DNA from: JAWODU01 sp046483125
Lineage (GTDB): Bacteria; Verrucomicrobiota; Kiritimatiellia; UBA8416; JAWODU01
Direction: 5' to 3'
NCBI GenBank assembly: GCA_046483125.1
Contig: JAWODU010000073.1
Location: 1 to 39,381, forward strand
DNA: 39,381 nt
In this document: positions 32,413 to 39,381 of the stretch, piece after piece
Numbering within the stretch: the stretch's first letter is position 1
Layout of the letters: every line of letters starts with the position of its first letter
Notes under the pieces: model-generated
Told to the model about the DNA's origin: nothing
What the model saw: only the letters and a program-made list of their open reading frames with translations
The model's database searches: none
Translations under genes and position numbers: made by a program

Positions 32413-34638
32413 TCATTCCGCGCCTTTCTTAACCTCGAGCGCTCTCCGCAGGGCCGCCGCCATTTCTTCCATCGCAATCGGCTTTGTTATAAATTCCCTC
32501 ACTCCTGCTTCCCGGGCATCATTCGCCGAGAATGCCTGGCTGTAGCCGGTGCATATCATTATCGGCATTCCTTCGCGGATTTTCAGCATTTCCCGGGCTG
32601 CTTCGTGCCCGGGCATGCCTGGCATTACTTCATCCAGAATCACCGCGTCAAAATGCGAAGGGTCCATACGGAACAGCTTCATGGCGCCGTAACCGTTGTT
32701 AACCGGGGTCGCTTCATAACCGAGAGATTCAAGCATGTCGCATATCAGCTCCGTTACTTCAGCGTCGTCGTCCACCACCAGGATTCTGCCGCTTCCCGTC
32801 GCCATGTCTTCGGCGGCTCCCGCATCCGTTTCTTCCGTCACCTCCGTTACCGGAAGCACCACGTTGAACACTGATCCTTTCCCCGGTTCGGATTCCACGG
32901 TAATCGCTCCCCCCATGCCCTTTACTATCCCGTGGACCACCGAAAGCCCCATGCCCGTTCCTTCCCCGCTCTTCTTCGTAGTAAAGAAAGGCTCGAAAAT
33001 CCTTGCCGCCGTGGCTTTATCCATACCGGCGCCGGTATCCCGGACCGATAACTGCAGGTATCTGCCAGGGGGCAGTTCCTGGTACCGCCGTCGGGGACGT
33101 TTCCCGACCGTAATATCGGTCGCTATCAATTCCATTTCTCCTCCGTCTTCCCGCATGGCGTGTACGGCGTTCGTACAGAGGTTCATCAGCACCTGGTGTA
33201 TTTTTGTGGGAGTTGTTTTTACCACGTCATTCTCGGTCTTTATGGTTCGGCGGACCCCGACGTTTTCCGGCGCCGAACTGCCCTGCAGTTTCAGCACTTC
33301 CTTGGCAATCGGTATAACGTGTATCGGGCGGTTCTCCTGTTCGTCACCGTCCGACTTCCGGCTGAAGGTAAGTATCTGCCCCACCAGGTCTTTGGCCCGG
33401 TTCGCGGCTTTGGAAATATTGCCGGCGTACTTCCCGCAGGGATCCTCCTCCGCGGCGGACCTCTCTATCATTCGTGCGTAACCGACGATAGGAGTCAATA
33501 TATTGTTGAAGTCATGAGCCACGCCCCCGGCCATGGAACCCAGCGCTTCCATTTTTTCAGCCTGCCTCAGCTCCCCATCTCTCTTGCTGAGTTCGGCTTC
33601 CGTCTTTCTTCTCTCGGTAATGTCCTGGACCTGGGCGAAATAACCGACCGGCCTGAAGTCGCTTCCCGTGCGCATTCGCGAAATCATTACGTCAAAATAA
33701 GCCGTTCCACTGCGGCTGGTCACAAACATTGCTTTTTCAAGTACCTCCGAAAAATCCACCGCTGCTTCATAGCGCGTCGCCTCTCCTTCTCTCAGTTTCT
33801 TTCTATGCGTTTCGGGAATATAAGGGTTGTCGAAGAGGCTGAACTTCGCGAATTCGACCTTGTCCGGTATTCCGAACATTCTCAGGCAGGATCGGTTCAC
33901 GTCCGCGACTTTTTTGTCCCCGTCATAAATGACTATCCCTATGGGAGAATTAGCAAAAAATTCCTGGAACCGGCTTTCACTCGCGCTGAGCGCCTGCTCC
34001 GCACGCTCGCGTTCCGTCAGGTCCCTTGCCGTGCATGCGACCGCCGAACGTCCGTTGAAATCCACTTTTCTGGCTTTGACCTCAACGGGGATCTGCCTGC
34101 CCGTTCTGGTTTTGAACGTTGTTTCGTACTGCAGGACTCCGTTTTCCATGACCTGGCTCACCAGCCGCCGCGCCGACCGGGTCGCGTACCTGTTCTCGCG
34201 ATTCTGAATATAGTCGTCCGAAAGCGCCACCAGGTCCGACTTGTTGTAGCCCATTACGGGAGCCGCGGTATCAAGCAGTTCGATAACCGTCGGATCGGAC
34301 TCCATAAGCTCGGAACGGCTGTATTCCAGACAGGAACAGGCGATGTCGCTTACCGCCAGGAATTTCCCGGGCATTCCGTCTTTCTCCACGGGAAACACCA
34401 GGACCATTTCTTCCGTGCTGTTAAAAAGCGACTCGTACCATTTCGTCTCCCGGCGTGCCGAATTTCCGGCCTGTTCCAGCTTTTCGCATTCGGTTCTCGC
34501 GTTCCCCAGCATGCGCCGTACGCGAGAGATTTTTCTCTCGTTCGCGCCGTACTGGACAAGCAGGTAGACGCACGCGCCGCAGAGCGCCAGTCCCACCAGC
34601 GCAAGCAGTATCAGGGTAGAAACGGTCAACTCAACCAT
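32413..34638 (-). CDS. hybrid histidine kinase: TM, PAS domains, HisKA, HATPase, receiver
   Basis: The 741-residue kinase begins with one membrane helix (about 5-28) and has two clear PAS domains (about 66-210 and 222-345); the first of these is long enough to hold an extra PAS-like segment. HisKA carries the phosphate-accepting His375 (GGVAHDFNNIL). The HATPase (about 475-597) shows N box LMNLCTNAVHAM, G1 DTGAGMD, FEPFFTTK and G2 GEGTGMGLSVV. A receiver domain (about 617-735) has the acidic pocket VVDDD and acceptor Asp669. No output domain is fused, so phosphate must pass to another protein. It converges with the aminotransferase. No response-regulator gene is next to it. Confidence 0.93.
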   Translation of the reverse strand: MVELTVSTLILLALVGLALCGACVYLLVQYGANERKISRVRRMLGNARTECEKLEQAGNSARRETKWYESLFNSTEEMVLVFPVEKDGMPGKFLAVSDIACSCLEYSRSELMESDPTVIELLDTAAPVMGYNKSDLVALSDDYIQNRENRYATRSARRLVSQVMENGVLQYETTFKTRTGRQIPVEVKARKVDFNGRSAVACTARDLTERERAEQALSASESRFQEFFANSPIGIVIYDGDKKVADVNRSCLRMFGIPDKVEFAKFSLFDNPYIPETHRKKLREGEATRYEAAVDFSEVLEKAMFVTSRSGTAYFDVMISRMRTGSDFRPVGYFAQVQDITERRKTEAELSKRDGELRQAEKMEALGSMAGGVAHDFNNILTPIVGYARMIERSAAEEDPCGKYAGNISKAANRAKDLVGQILTFSRKSDGDEQENRPIHVIPIAKEVLKLQGSSAPENVGVRRTIKTENDVVKTTPTKIHQVLMNLCTNAVHAMREDGGEMELIATDITVGKRPRRRYQELPPGRYLQLSVRDTGAGMDKATAARIFEPFFTTKKSGEGTGMGLSVVHGIVKGMGGAITVESEPGKGSVFNVVLPVTEVTEETDAGAAEDMATGSGRILVVDDDAEVTELICDMLESLGYEATPVNNGYGAMKLFRMDPSHFDAVILDEVMPGMPGHEAAREMLKIREGMPIMICTGYSQAFSANDAREAGVREFITKPIAMEEMAAALRRALEVKKGAE

Positions 34639-34680
34639 TGCGGTTCTCCGGAACAGCGGACGCGGATTCGCGCCGAAGCA

Positions 34681-35517
34681 TCATTTCACCGTGGCCCTTG
34701 TTGTTTTAACCAGGGCCTTCCACAGCTTCTCCGGGTCGCGTTCCGCCATAAGGGCCTGCCTGGCCTCTTTTTTCATGAAAGCTTCGGTAAGGCCGGACAG
34801 AAGTTTAAGGTAGAACGCGCTTGCCGCCATCGGAATCACTACAAAGAAAACGATACGCGTAAGAGTCTTGTAAGAACCCCCGAATTTTATCCCCTTGCGG
34901 CTTATGCCCAGGGCCGCCGTCAATCCTCCGCCTTCCACTCCCCGGACGTGAGGAAAAGCCAGACCATGATCAACGGCCGTGCTGACAATTGCTTCTCTCC
35001 GGATAGCGGCCTCAACAAGCTTATCGGCCTTGTCGACAAAACCTTCTTTTTCCATTTTATAGGCCAGTTCGCCGATAACGCCTTCCATGTCCGCGGACTC
35101 CAGCCGGGGCACCATCAGGGTATGCGAAGAAAAGCGCGAAACGCCTACTTTCTTAGGCGCCGTTTTCCGCGGCGTTGAGGCGATCCGGCGGGGCGCGACT
35201 TCAGGATAGTAAAGAAGGCGCGCGCAGTTGGGGCACGAATGCATTTCCTGCCCTATGCGTACCGCCTGGACCAGGCTCACGGGGACTTTCATTCCGCAGG
35301 CCGCACAGCCGTTGGCTGTAATCGGAACAATAAAAATATGATCTTTCTTGTGAAGTTTCGTGAATCTGGCGCGGACATCGTGAGGAAGCTGTTCCGTCAT
35401 CTTTGCTATGGAATCATTGAGTTCCTCCAGGTTTTTCCCCTTTCGCGCTACTTTCTGTTCATCCCTGATTAACGTCAATTCCTGGAGCTGTACGAGATGG
35501 TTTACGATCGGGTGCAT
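34681..35517 (-). CDS. zinc-ribbon/coiled-coil protein fused to a PTS EIIA domain
   Basis: Of the 278 residues, about 1-100 resemble the C4 zinc-ribbon family (DUF164-like): a helical segment followed by CAACGMKV and CPNCARLLYY, giving Cys71, 74, 95 and 98. Residues about 130-278 are a PTS EIIA domain of the fructose/mannitol class, with the phosphorylated His190 in GLAFPHVRG. In normal PTS, EIIA passes phosphate from HPr to EIIB; no other PTS gene is in the window. DUF164-like proteins usually stand alone. This suggests a regulatory rather than sugar-transport role, but both halves are recognised by motif only. The start has AAAGGAAG about 12 bases upstream. Confidence 0.82.
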   Translation of the reverse strand: MHPIVNHLVQLQELTLIRDEQKVARKGKNLEELNDSIAKMTEQLPHDVRARFTKLHKKDHIFIVPITANGCAACGMKVPVSLVQAVRIGQEMHSCPNCARLLYYPEVAPRRIASTPRKTAPKKVGVSRFSSHTLMVPRLESADMEGVIGELAYKMEKEGFVDKADKLVEAAIRREAIVSTAVDHGLAFPHVRGVEGGGLTAALGISRKGIKFGGSYKTLTRIVFFVVIPMAASAFYLKLLSGLTEAFMKKEARQALMAERDPEKLWKALVKTTRATVK

Positions 35518-35664
35518 ACAGAGACTGCTTCCTTTCCGGTACCGTGTTAAACAAAACCGTTATCTTGTACCCGCCTCCCCCCTCCGGTGTCAATATTCTC
35601 TTTCTCCCAATTGGCAATTCTCACTTCGGCTTCGGCCGTCAGCCGACGGACTACGGCAGGCAAG

Positions 35665-35776
35665 CACGCGTTACTACACCTTCAAGACGTTGTAGCAGCG
35701 GGTGTCCTAACCCGCAACTTGCCCCGGCATCCGGCAACCCCCGCCTGTAGGAGCCGATCCCCCGATCGGCGAAGGT
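35665..35776 (+). repeat. two-hairpin repeat element, copy L
   Basis: Starting in TGTAG (35691), hairpin 1 is GCGGGT-GTCCTA-ACCCGC (35698-35715). A spacer follows, then GTAGGAG and hairpin 2 GCCGATC-CCCC-GATCGGC (35753-35770), ending in GAAGGT. The first bases (35665-35680) are the reverse complement of the start of another copy, so a truncated partner lies head to head. It sits upstream of the GH106-like gene. The rest of this 387-bp gap contains another dispersed repeat. Confidence 0.8.
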
Positions 35777-35780
35777 TCTT

Positions 35781-35826
35781 TCCGTCCCCTTCTTCCCGCC
35801 CTTCCTGTAAATCCCGGCCCCCTCCC
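35781..35826 (+). repeat. dispersed repeat, TTCCCGCCCTTCCTGTAAAT family, copy 2
   Basis: This matches 22827-22869 over the core TTCCCGCCCTTCCTGTAAAT with similar pyrimidine-rich flanks, here between copy L of the two-hairpin element and the GH106-like gene. Confidence 0.6.
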
Positions 35827-35904
35827 ATCCGTCCCTCCAACAAAGCACAACGAACAACAAACACCTTGCATCCCCCCGCCCCATCCCCTTTATTATTCCT
35901 TCTC

Positions 35905-38900
35905 ATGAACTCCGTGCTGAAAGACTTCCTCAACCCTCCCGCCCGCTTCCGCGGCGCCCCGTTCTGGGCATGGAACGGCCGCCTTGACTCCGGAGAACTG
36001 CGCAGGCAGGTACGCGTCATGCACCGCATGGGACTGGGCGGTTTCTTCATGCACTCCCGCGTCGGCCTCGACACCCCTTATCTTTCCGAAGAGTGGTTCG
36101 GGTGCGTCAACGCCTGCGTCGACGAAGCCCGCTCACTCGGCATGAAAGCGTGGCTCTACGACGAGGACCGCTGGCCGTCGGGCGCCGCCGGGGGACTCGT
36201 TACAAGGAACCCCGCCTACCGTATGCGCTCGATCGAGCTGGAGCATATCACCCGCGGACGGACCTTCTCGCGGAAGGGAAAGGTTCTGGCTGTTTTCGCG
36301 GCGCGCGTGAAAAACAACAAAGCCCGGAACCTCCGGCGGGTCGCCCGGAAAGGCCGGCCTTCTCTCGGGAAGGGCGAAAGTCTTCTCGTTTTCCGCGAAG
36401 TCGCGGCTTCCCGTTCAAGCTGGTACAATGGTTACACCTACCTCGACACTCTCAATCCCGAAGCCGTCCGGGAATTCATCCGCGTCACTCACAACGCCTA
36501 CCGGAAACACTGCGGCGGGGAATTCGCGCGCGTTATTCCCGGCATTTTCACCGACGAACCCAATTACGGAAGGGCCGGCATAGCCAACGAAAACGGCCGC
36601 ACTGCCTACCCGTGGACGGCGTCTCTGCCGTCGGTGTTCCGTAAACGGTACGGCTACGACATACAGGAGTACCTGCCGGAGATATTCTTCGACGTGGACG
36701 GCAAGGCCGTAAGCGCCGTCCGCCATCATTATTTCGACTGCATAACCCGCATGTTTACCGACGCTTTCGCCCGTCTCATCGGAGAATGGTGCGGAAGGAA
36801 CAGGCTCCTTTTCACCGGCCACGTACTCGGAGAAGAAACCCCCGTTACCCAGACCGGGGTGGTGGGCAGTGCAATGCGCTTCTACGAGCACATGCAGGCC
36901 CCGGGTATGGACGTGCTCACCGAGCATTCGCGAGAGTATGATACCGCGAAGCAGGTCTCATCGGCGGCGCGCCAGTTCGGACGTAAATGGCGCCTTACCG
37001 AAACCTACGGATGCACCGGATGGGACTTTCCGTTCCTCGGCCACAAGGCCCTCGGCGACTGGCAGACTGCCCTCGGGATAAACCTCCGCTGTCAGCATCT
37101 TTCCTGGTACACGATGGAGGGCCAGGCCAAGCGCGATTACCCCGCCTCCATTTTCTACCAGTCGCCGTGGTGGGAGTGTTATCGCAAGGTAGAAGACTAT
37201 TTCGGAAGAATCCACGCCGTGATGACCCGCGGAACGGAAGTACGTGACGTGCTGGTTATTCATCCCGTGGAAAGCGCGTGGCTCGCCTCGAAAGACGGTT
37301 CCTCCGTCGCGGACCCCGCCCGGGACCCGAAGGTAATCGAGCGCAATATCGTGGACGTTCGCGACTCACTGCTGGACGCCAACATCGATTTCGATTACGG
37401 CGACGAAGACATTCTCGACCGCCACGGCAAGGTAACCGGCGGTTCTCTCAAGGTGGCCAGGGCCCGCTACCGGGCGGTGATTGTGCCTCCCCTTCTCACA
37501 ATACGTTCCTCCACGCTCAGGCTTCTCGGCCGCTTCAGGAAAGCCGGGGGCACGGTTGTGTTCGCCGGTGAACCTCCGCGTTACGTGGACGCCCTGCCTT
37601 CCGGAGAAGCCCGGCAGTTTGCCGCAAAATGCCGGCGCGCTCCCCGCTCCGGCAAGAAACTCGCCGCCGAAGTCGAATTCAGCCGCCGCGTCAGCATCGC
37701 CGACGGCAAAGGCCGTGAAATAGCTCCCGTCCTTTATCTTCTCCGGGAAGACAAAGACGGGTTCTACCTCTTTATCGCAAATACCGCGTGCCGCAGGGCC
37801 GCGCCTTCCCGGCCTCCCAACCGGCACCCCGTCGTTGCGAAAAGAAACCTTTCCTATCCCGAGGTCTCAATTACCGGATTTCCCGGTTGCCGGGGAAGAC
37901 CCGTTGAACTCGACCCCGATAGTGGAAAAGTTTACAGAACATGCGCCGAACGCGCCGGCGGCAAATGGTCCGTCAGGACATCCCTGCTTCCCCTCCAGAG
38001 CCGTCTTTTTGTTTTCCCGGGACACGGCAGGAACGATTTTCCCGCCTCCGCCCTTCCGCCTTCACGCCCGGGAAGCGTGCGCAGACTCAATCGAAGCAAC
38101 TGGCCCGTGACCCTTTCGGAAAACAACAACATAGTCCTGGACCGCCCGCGGTGGCGGACCGGCCCGGGAAAATGGCGCGAAACTGAGGAAATTCTCTCGA
38201 TAGACCGCCAATTGCGCCGCTCCCTCGGCGCCGAGCCGCGCGGCGGACGCATGAAACAGCCCTGGGCGCGGGAACCCGTGAAGAATCCTTCCGCCCGTGA
38301 CCTCGAACTTGAATACACCTTCAACGTGGAGACTCTCCCTTCGGGCGAGCTTTACCTCGCGCTGGAAAGGCCTGAGACATTTTCAATTGCATTAAACGGC
38401 CGTTCCGTTTCCGCCGACTCGGAATGCGGATGGTGGGTTGACCCTTCCCTCAGGAAAATCCCGCTCGATCCCGCGGGACTGAGGAACGGTCTCAACCGGC
38501 TCAGGCTGGCGTGCAGGTACGACCCGACGCATCCCGGCCTCGAAATCGTTTATCTCCTCGGCTCCTTCGGCGCTAGGGTATCCGGAACGAAGGTAAGCCT
38601 CACGTCACTGCCGGATTCCCTCCGCCTCGGCGACTGGGTAAAACAGGGCCTCCCTTTCTATTCGGGATCCGTTGCATATCACACCGTGGTGAACCGGCGA
38701 CCCCGGAAAAAAGAAACAATTTCCGTACGCGTCAACGACTTCCGCGGGGCCGCCGTCCGGGTCCTGGTCAACGGAACCGAAGCCGGCATTATCGCGTGGG
38801 AGCCGAAAGAAGTTGAAATTACGGATAACCTGAAAAAATCGAAGACCCATCTCGTGCTGGAAGTCCTCGGCCACCGCCGGAACTCTCACGGACCGCTCCA

Positions 38901-39021
38901 CAACGCCCGCAAATGGAACAGGTGGACCGGCCCCGGCCAGTTCACCAACGATATCCCCGGCTGCCAGCTTGTTCCCTGCGGCCTCATGTCCCCTCCCGAA
39001 CTCATCACGAGAAAAGCATAG
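35905..39021 (+). CDS. GH106-like glycoside hydrolase (alpha-L-rhamnosidase-type)
   Basis: The 1038-residue protein opens with WAWNGRLDSGELRRQVRVMHRMGLGGFFMHSR, as in GH106-like enzymes, with a TIM-barrel catalytic part. Acidic segments FTDEPNYG (Glu218) and TETYGCTGWDF (Glu366) are candidate active-site strands. The C-terminal third contains beta-sandwich domains like the sugar-binding domain of GH2, with LPSGELYLALERP and VRVNDFRGAAVRVLVNGTEAG. GH106 enzymes release L-rhamnose, but many relatives are uncharacterised. No signal peptide is apparent, so an intracellular role is likely. I use ATG 35905 because the frame upstream runs through repeats; no good ribosome site precedes it. It is flanked by two-hairpin repeats in opposite orientations. 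Confidence 0.82.
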   Translation: MNSVLKDFLNPPARFRGAPFWAWNGRLDSGELRRQVRVMHRMGLGGFFMHSRVGLDTPYLSEEWFGCVNACVDEARSLGMKAWLYDEDRWPSGAAGGLVTRNPAYRMRSIELEHITRGRTFSRKGKVLAVFAARVKNNKARNLRRVARKGRPSLGKGESLLVFREVAASRSSWYNGYTYLDTLNPEAVREFIRVTHNAYRKHCGGEFARVIPGIFTDEPNYGRAGIANENGRTAYPWTASLPSVFRKRYGYDIQEYLPEIFFDVDGKAVSAVRHHYFDCITRMFTDAFARLIGEWCGRNRLLFTGHVLGEETPVTQTGVVGSAMRFYEHMQAPGMDVLTEHSREYDTAKQVSSAARQFGRKWRLTETYGCTGWDFPFLGHKALGDWQTALGINLRCQHLSWYTMEGQAKRDYPASIFYQSPWWECYRKVEDYFGRIHAVMTRGTEVRDVLVIHPVESAWLASKDGSSVADPARDPKVIERNIVDVRDSLLDANIDFDYGDEDILDRHGKVTGGSLKVARARYRAVIVPPLLTIRSSTLRLLGRFRKAGGTVVFAGEPPRYVDALPSGEARQFAAKCRRAPRSGKKLAAEVEFSRRVSIADGKGREIAPVLYLLREDKDGFYLFIANTACRRAAPSRPPNRHPVVAKRNLSYPEVSITGFPGCRGRPVELDPDSGKVYRTCAERAGGKWSVRTSLLPLQSRLFVFPGHGRNDFPASALPPSRPGSVRRLNRSNWPVTLSENNNIVLDRPRWRTGPGKWRETEEILSIDRQLRRSLGAEPRGGRMKQPWAREPVKNPSARDLELEYTFNVETLPSGELYLALERPETFSIALNGRSVSADSECGWWVDPSLRKIPLDPAGLRNGLNRLRLACRYDPTHPGLEIVYLLGSFGARVSGTKVSLTSLPDSLRLGDWVKQGLPFYSGSVAYHTVVNRRPRKKETISVRVNDFRGAAVRVLVNGTEAGIIAWEPKEVEITDNLKKSKTHLVLEVLGHRRNSHGPLHNARKWNRWTGPGQFTNDIPGCQLVPCGLMSPPELITRKA

Positions 39022-39046
39022 ATCGGGAAAAGACCACGGATTGATG

Positions 39047-39107
39047 TTCGCCGATCGGAGGATCGGCTCCTACTGAAGCCCTGCGGGTGAGACACCCTCT
39101 ACTACAA
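39047..39107 (-). repeat. two-hairpin repeat element, copy R-minus
   Basis: In reverse complement it follows copy L: TGTAG, hairpin 1 with arms GGGT/ACCC around GTCTC, then TAGGAG, hairpin 2 GCCGATC-CTCC-GATCGGC, and GAA. It is the inverted counterpart of copy L across the GH106-like gene. Confidence 0.8.
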
Positions 39108-39118
39108 CACCCGGAAGG

Positions 39119-39177
39119 TGTAGTAACGCGTGTCCTCACGCGTACATGCAGGAGGCGAACCACTGTTCGCCGAAGGT
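39119..39177 (+). repeat. two-hairpin repeat element, copy R-plus
   Basis: TGTAGTA, hairpin 1 ACGCGT-GTCCTC-ACGCGT (39126-39143), TGCAGGAG, hairpin 2 GGCGAAC-CACT-GTTCGCC (39154-39171), then GAAGGT. Flanks and order equal copy L, but both stems differ by paired compensatory changes. It is head to head with copy R-minus. Confidence 0.8.
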
Positions 39178-39189
39178 AGGAATGGAGGG

Positions 39190-39296
39190 CAGATGACTGA
39201 TGACGGAGGGCAGACGACAGACGACAGAGGGAGAGATTAAGATTGGGATTAAGATTGGGGGAGGTAAAGATTAAGATTAAGATTGCGATTAAGATG
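39190..39296 (-). repeat. low-complexity intergenic repeat (TTAATC/CTCTGTC type), copy 2
   Basis: The reverse complement has tandem TCTTAATC units, CTCTCCCTC and repeated GTCGTCTGTC, in the same order as 25370-25455. It lies in the 360-bp repeat-only stretch at the end of the window. Confidence 0.6.
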
Positions 39297-39304
39297 GTAG
39301 AAGA

Positions 39305-39342
39305 GAAGATTTTTAGACAGGATCAATAGGATCTACAGGATC
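39305..39342 (-). repeat. ATCCTGT dispersed repeat, copy 3
   Basis: The reverse complement reads ATCCTGTAG, ATCCTATTG, ATCCTGTCTA and AAAATCTTC, as in 28186-28223 and 30617-30654. No gene follows it to the end of the window. Confidence 0.65.
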
Positions 39343-39381
39343 CTAAGAGCACTGCCCGCAACGTCTCTCCTGCTCTGCTCC

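Noticed and set aside
33160..35178. 672-codon open frame opposite the histidine kinase and EIIA fusion
   Set aside because: It spans two well-supported minus-strand genes and shows no recognisable domain.
35587..35904. 106 additional N-terminal codons of the GH106-like protein
   Set aside because: The stretch covers the two-hairpin repeat and another dispersed repeat and gives Ser/Pro/Arg-rich residues unlike the family; MNSVLKDFLNPPARFRG is a natural start.
39190..39296. CRISPR array
   Set aside because: Units are very short, imperfect and lack spacers of constant length; the pattern is a low-complexity tandem repeat shared with 25370-25455.

Overview
The window reads as part of the chromosome of an uncultured Gram-negative (didermal), moderately GC-rich bacterium. 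The outer membrane is implied by a complete run of type II secretion genes with a secretin and by a KpsF/KdsD-type isomerase of KDO synthesis. GH4 and GH106-like glycosidases, an ECF sigma/anti-sigma pair, an ADP-forming acyl-CoA synthetase and many palindromic intergenic repeats would fit a polysaccharide-degrading lineage such as the PVC superphylum (Lentisphaerota, Kiritimatiellota, Planctomycetota). That placement is inference only; there is no rRNA or marker gene here to settle it.

Layout. 1-260: a stem-loop-rich stretch without a gene. 261-959: a Dph6-like ATP pyrophosphatase. 1185-1795: the most unusual part. An apparently intact tRNA-Asp gene sits between a partial and a full-length tRNA-Asp copy. 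Both copies are interrupted by 19-21 nt palindromic inserts, and a small GIY-YIG nuclease gene lies immediately downstream. 1969-4850: arabinose-5-phosphate isomerase and a CstA transporter carrying a FecR-like insertion. 5265-9335: a tandem NDK-like protein, an aminotransferase and a GH4 glycosidase. 9356-16208: an acetate/acyl-CoA block (SatP transporter and AMP-forming acetyl-CoA synthetase on the minus strand; ADP-forming acyl-CoA synthetase and a CoA-transferase/GNAT fusion on the plus strand). 16224-27170: type II secretion genes in the order E-F-G-H-I-J-K-L-M-D, all on the minus strand, preceded by a TrmJ-like tRNA methyltransferase. 28391-30365: ECF sigma factor, zinc-finger anti-sigma factor and a secreted coiled-coil protein. 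30690-32328: Lrp/AsnC regulator overlapping an aminotransferase. 32413-35517: hybrid histidine kinase and a zinc-ribbon/PTS-EIIA fusion. 35905-39021: a large GH106-like glycoside hydrolase flanked by repeats in inverted orientation.

Functional themes are two-carbon metabolism (uptake, two ways to activate acetate or acyl groups, CoA transfer, and a possible lysine acetyltransferase that could modify Acs), protein export, and glycan breakdown. Gaps between genes are crowded with dispersed repeats. At least seven families recur, including a two-hairpin element whose copies differ by compensatory base changes. One repeat supplies the stop codon of the sigma-factor gene. The most likely undescribed system is the set of palindromic inserts in tRNA-Asp copies beside a GIY-YIG nuclease gene.
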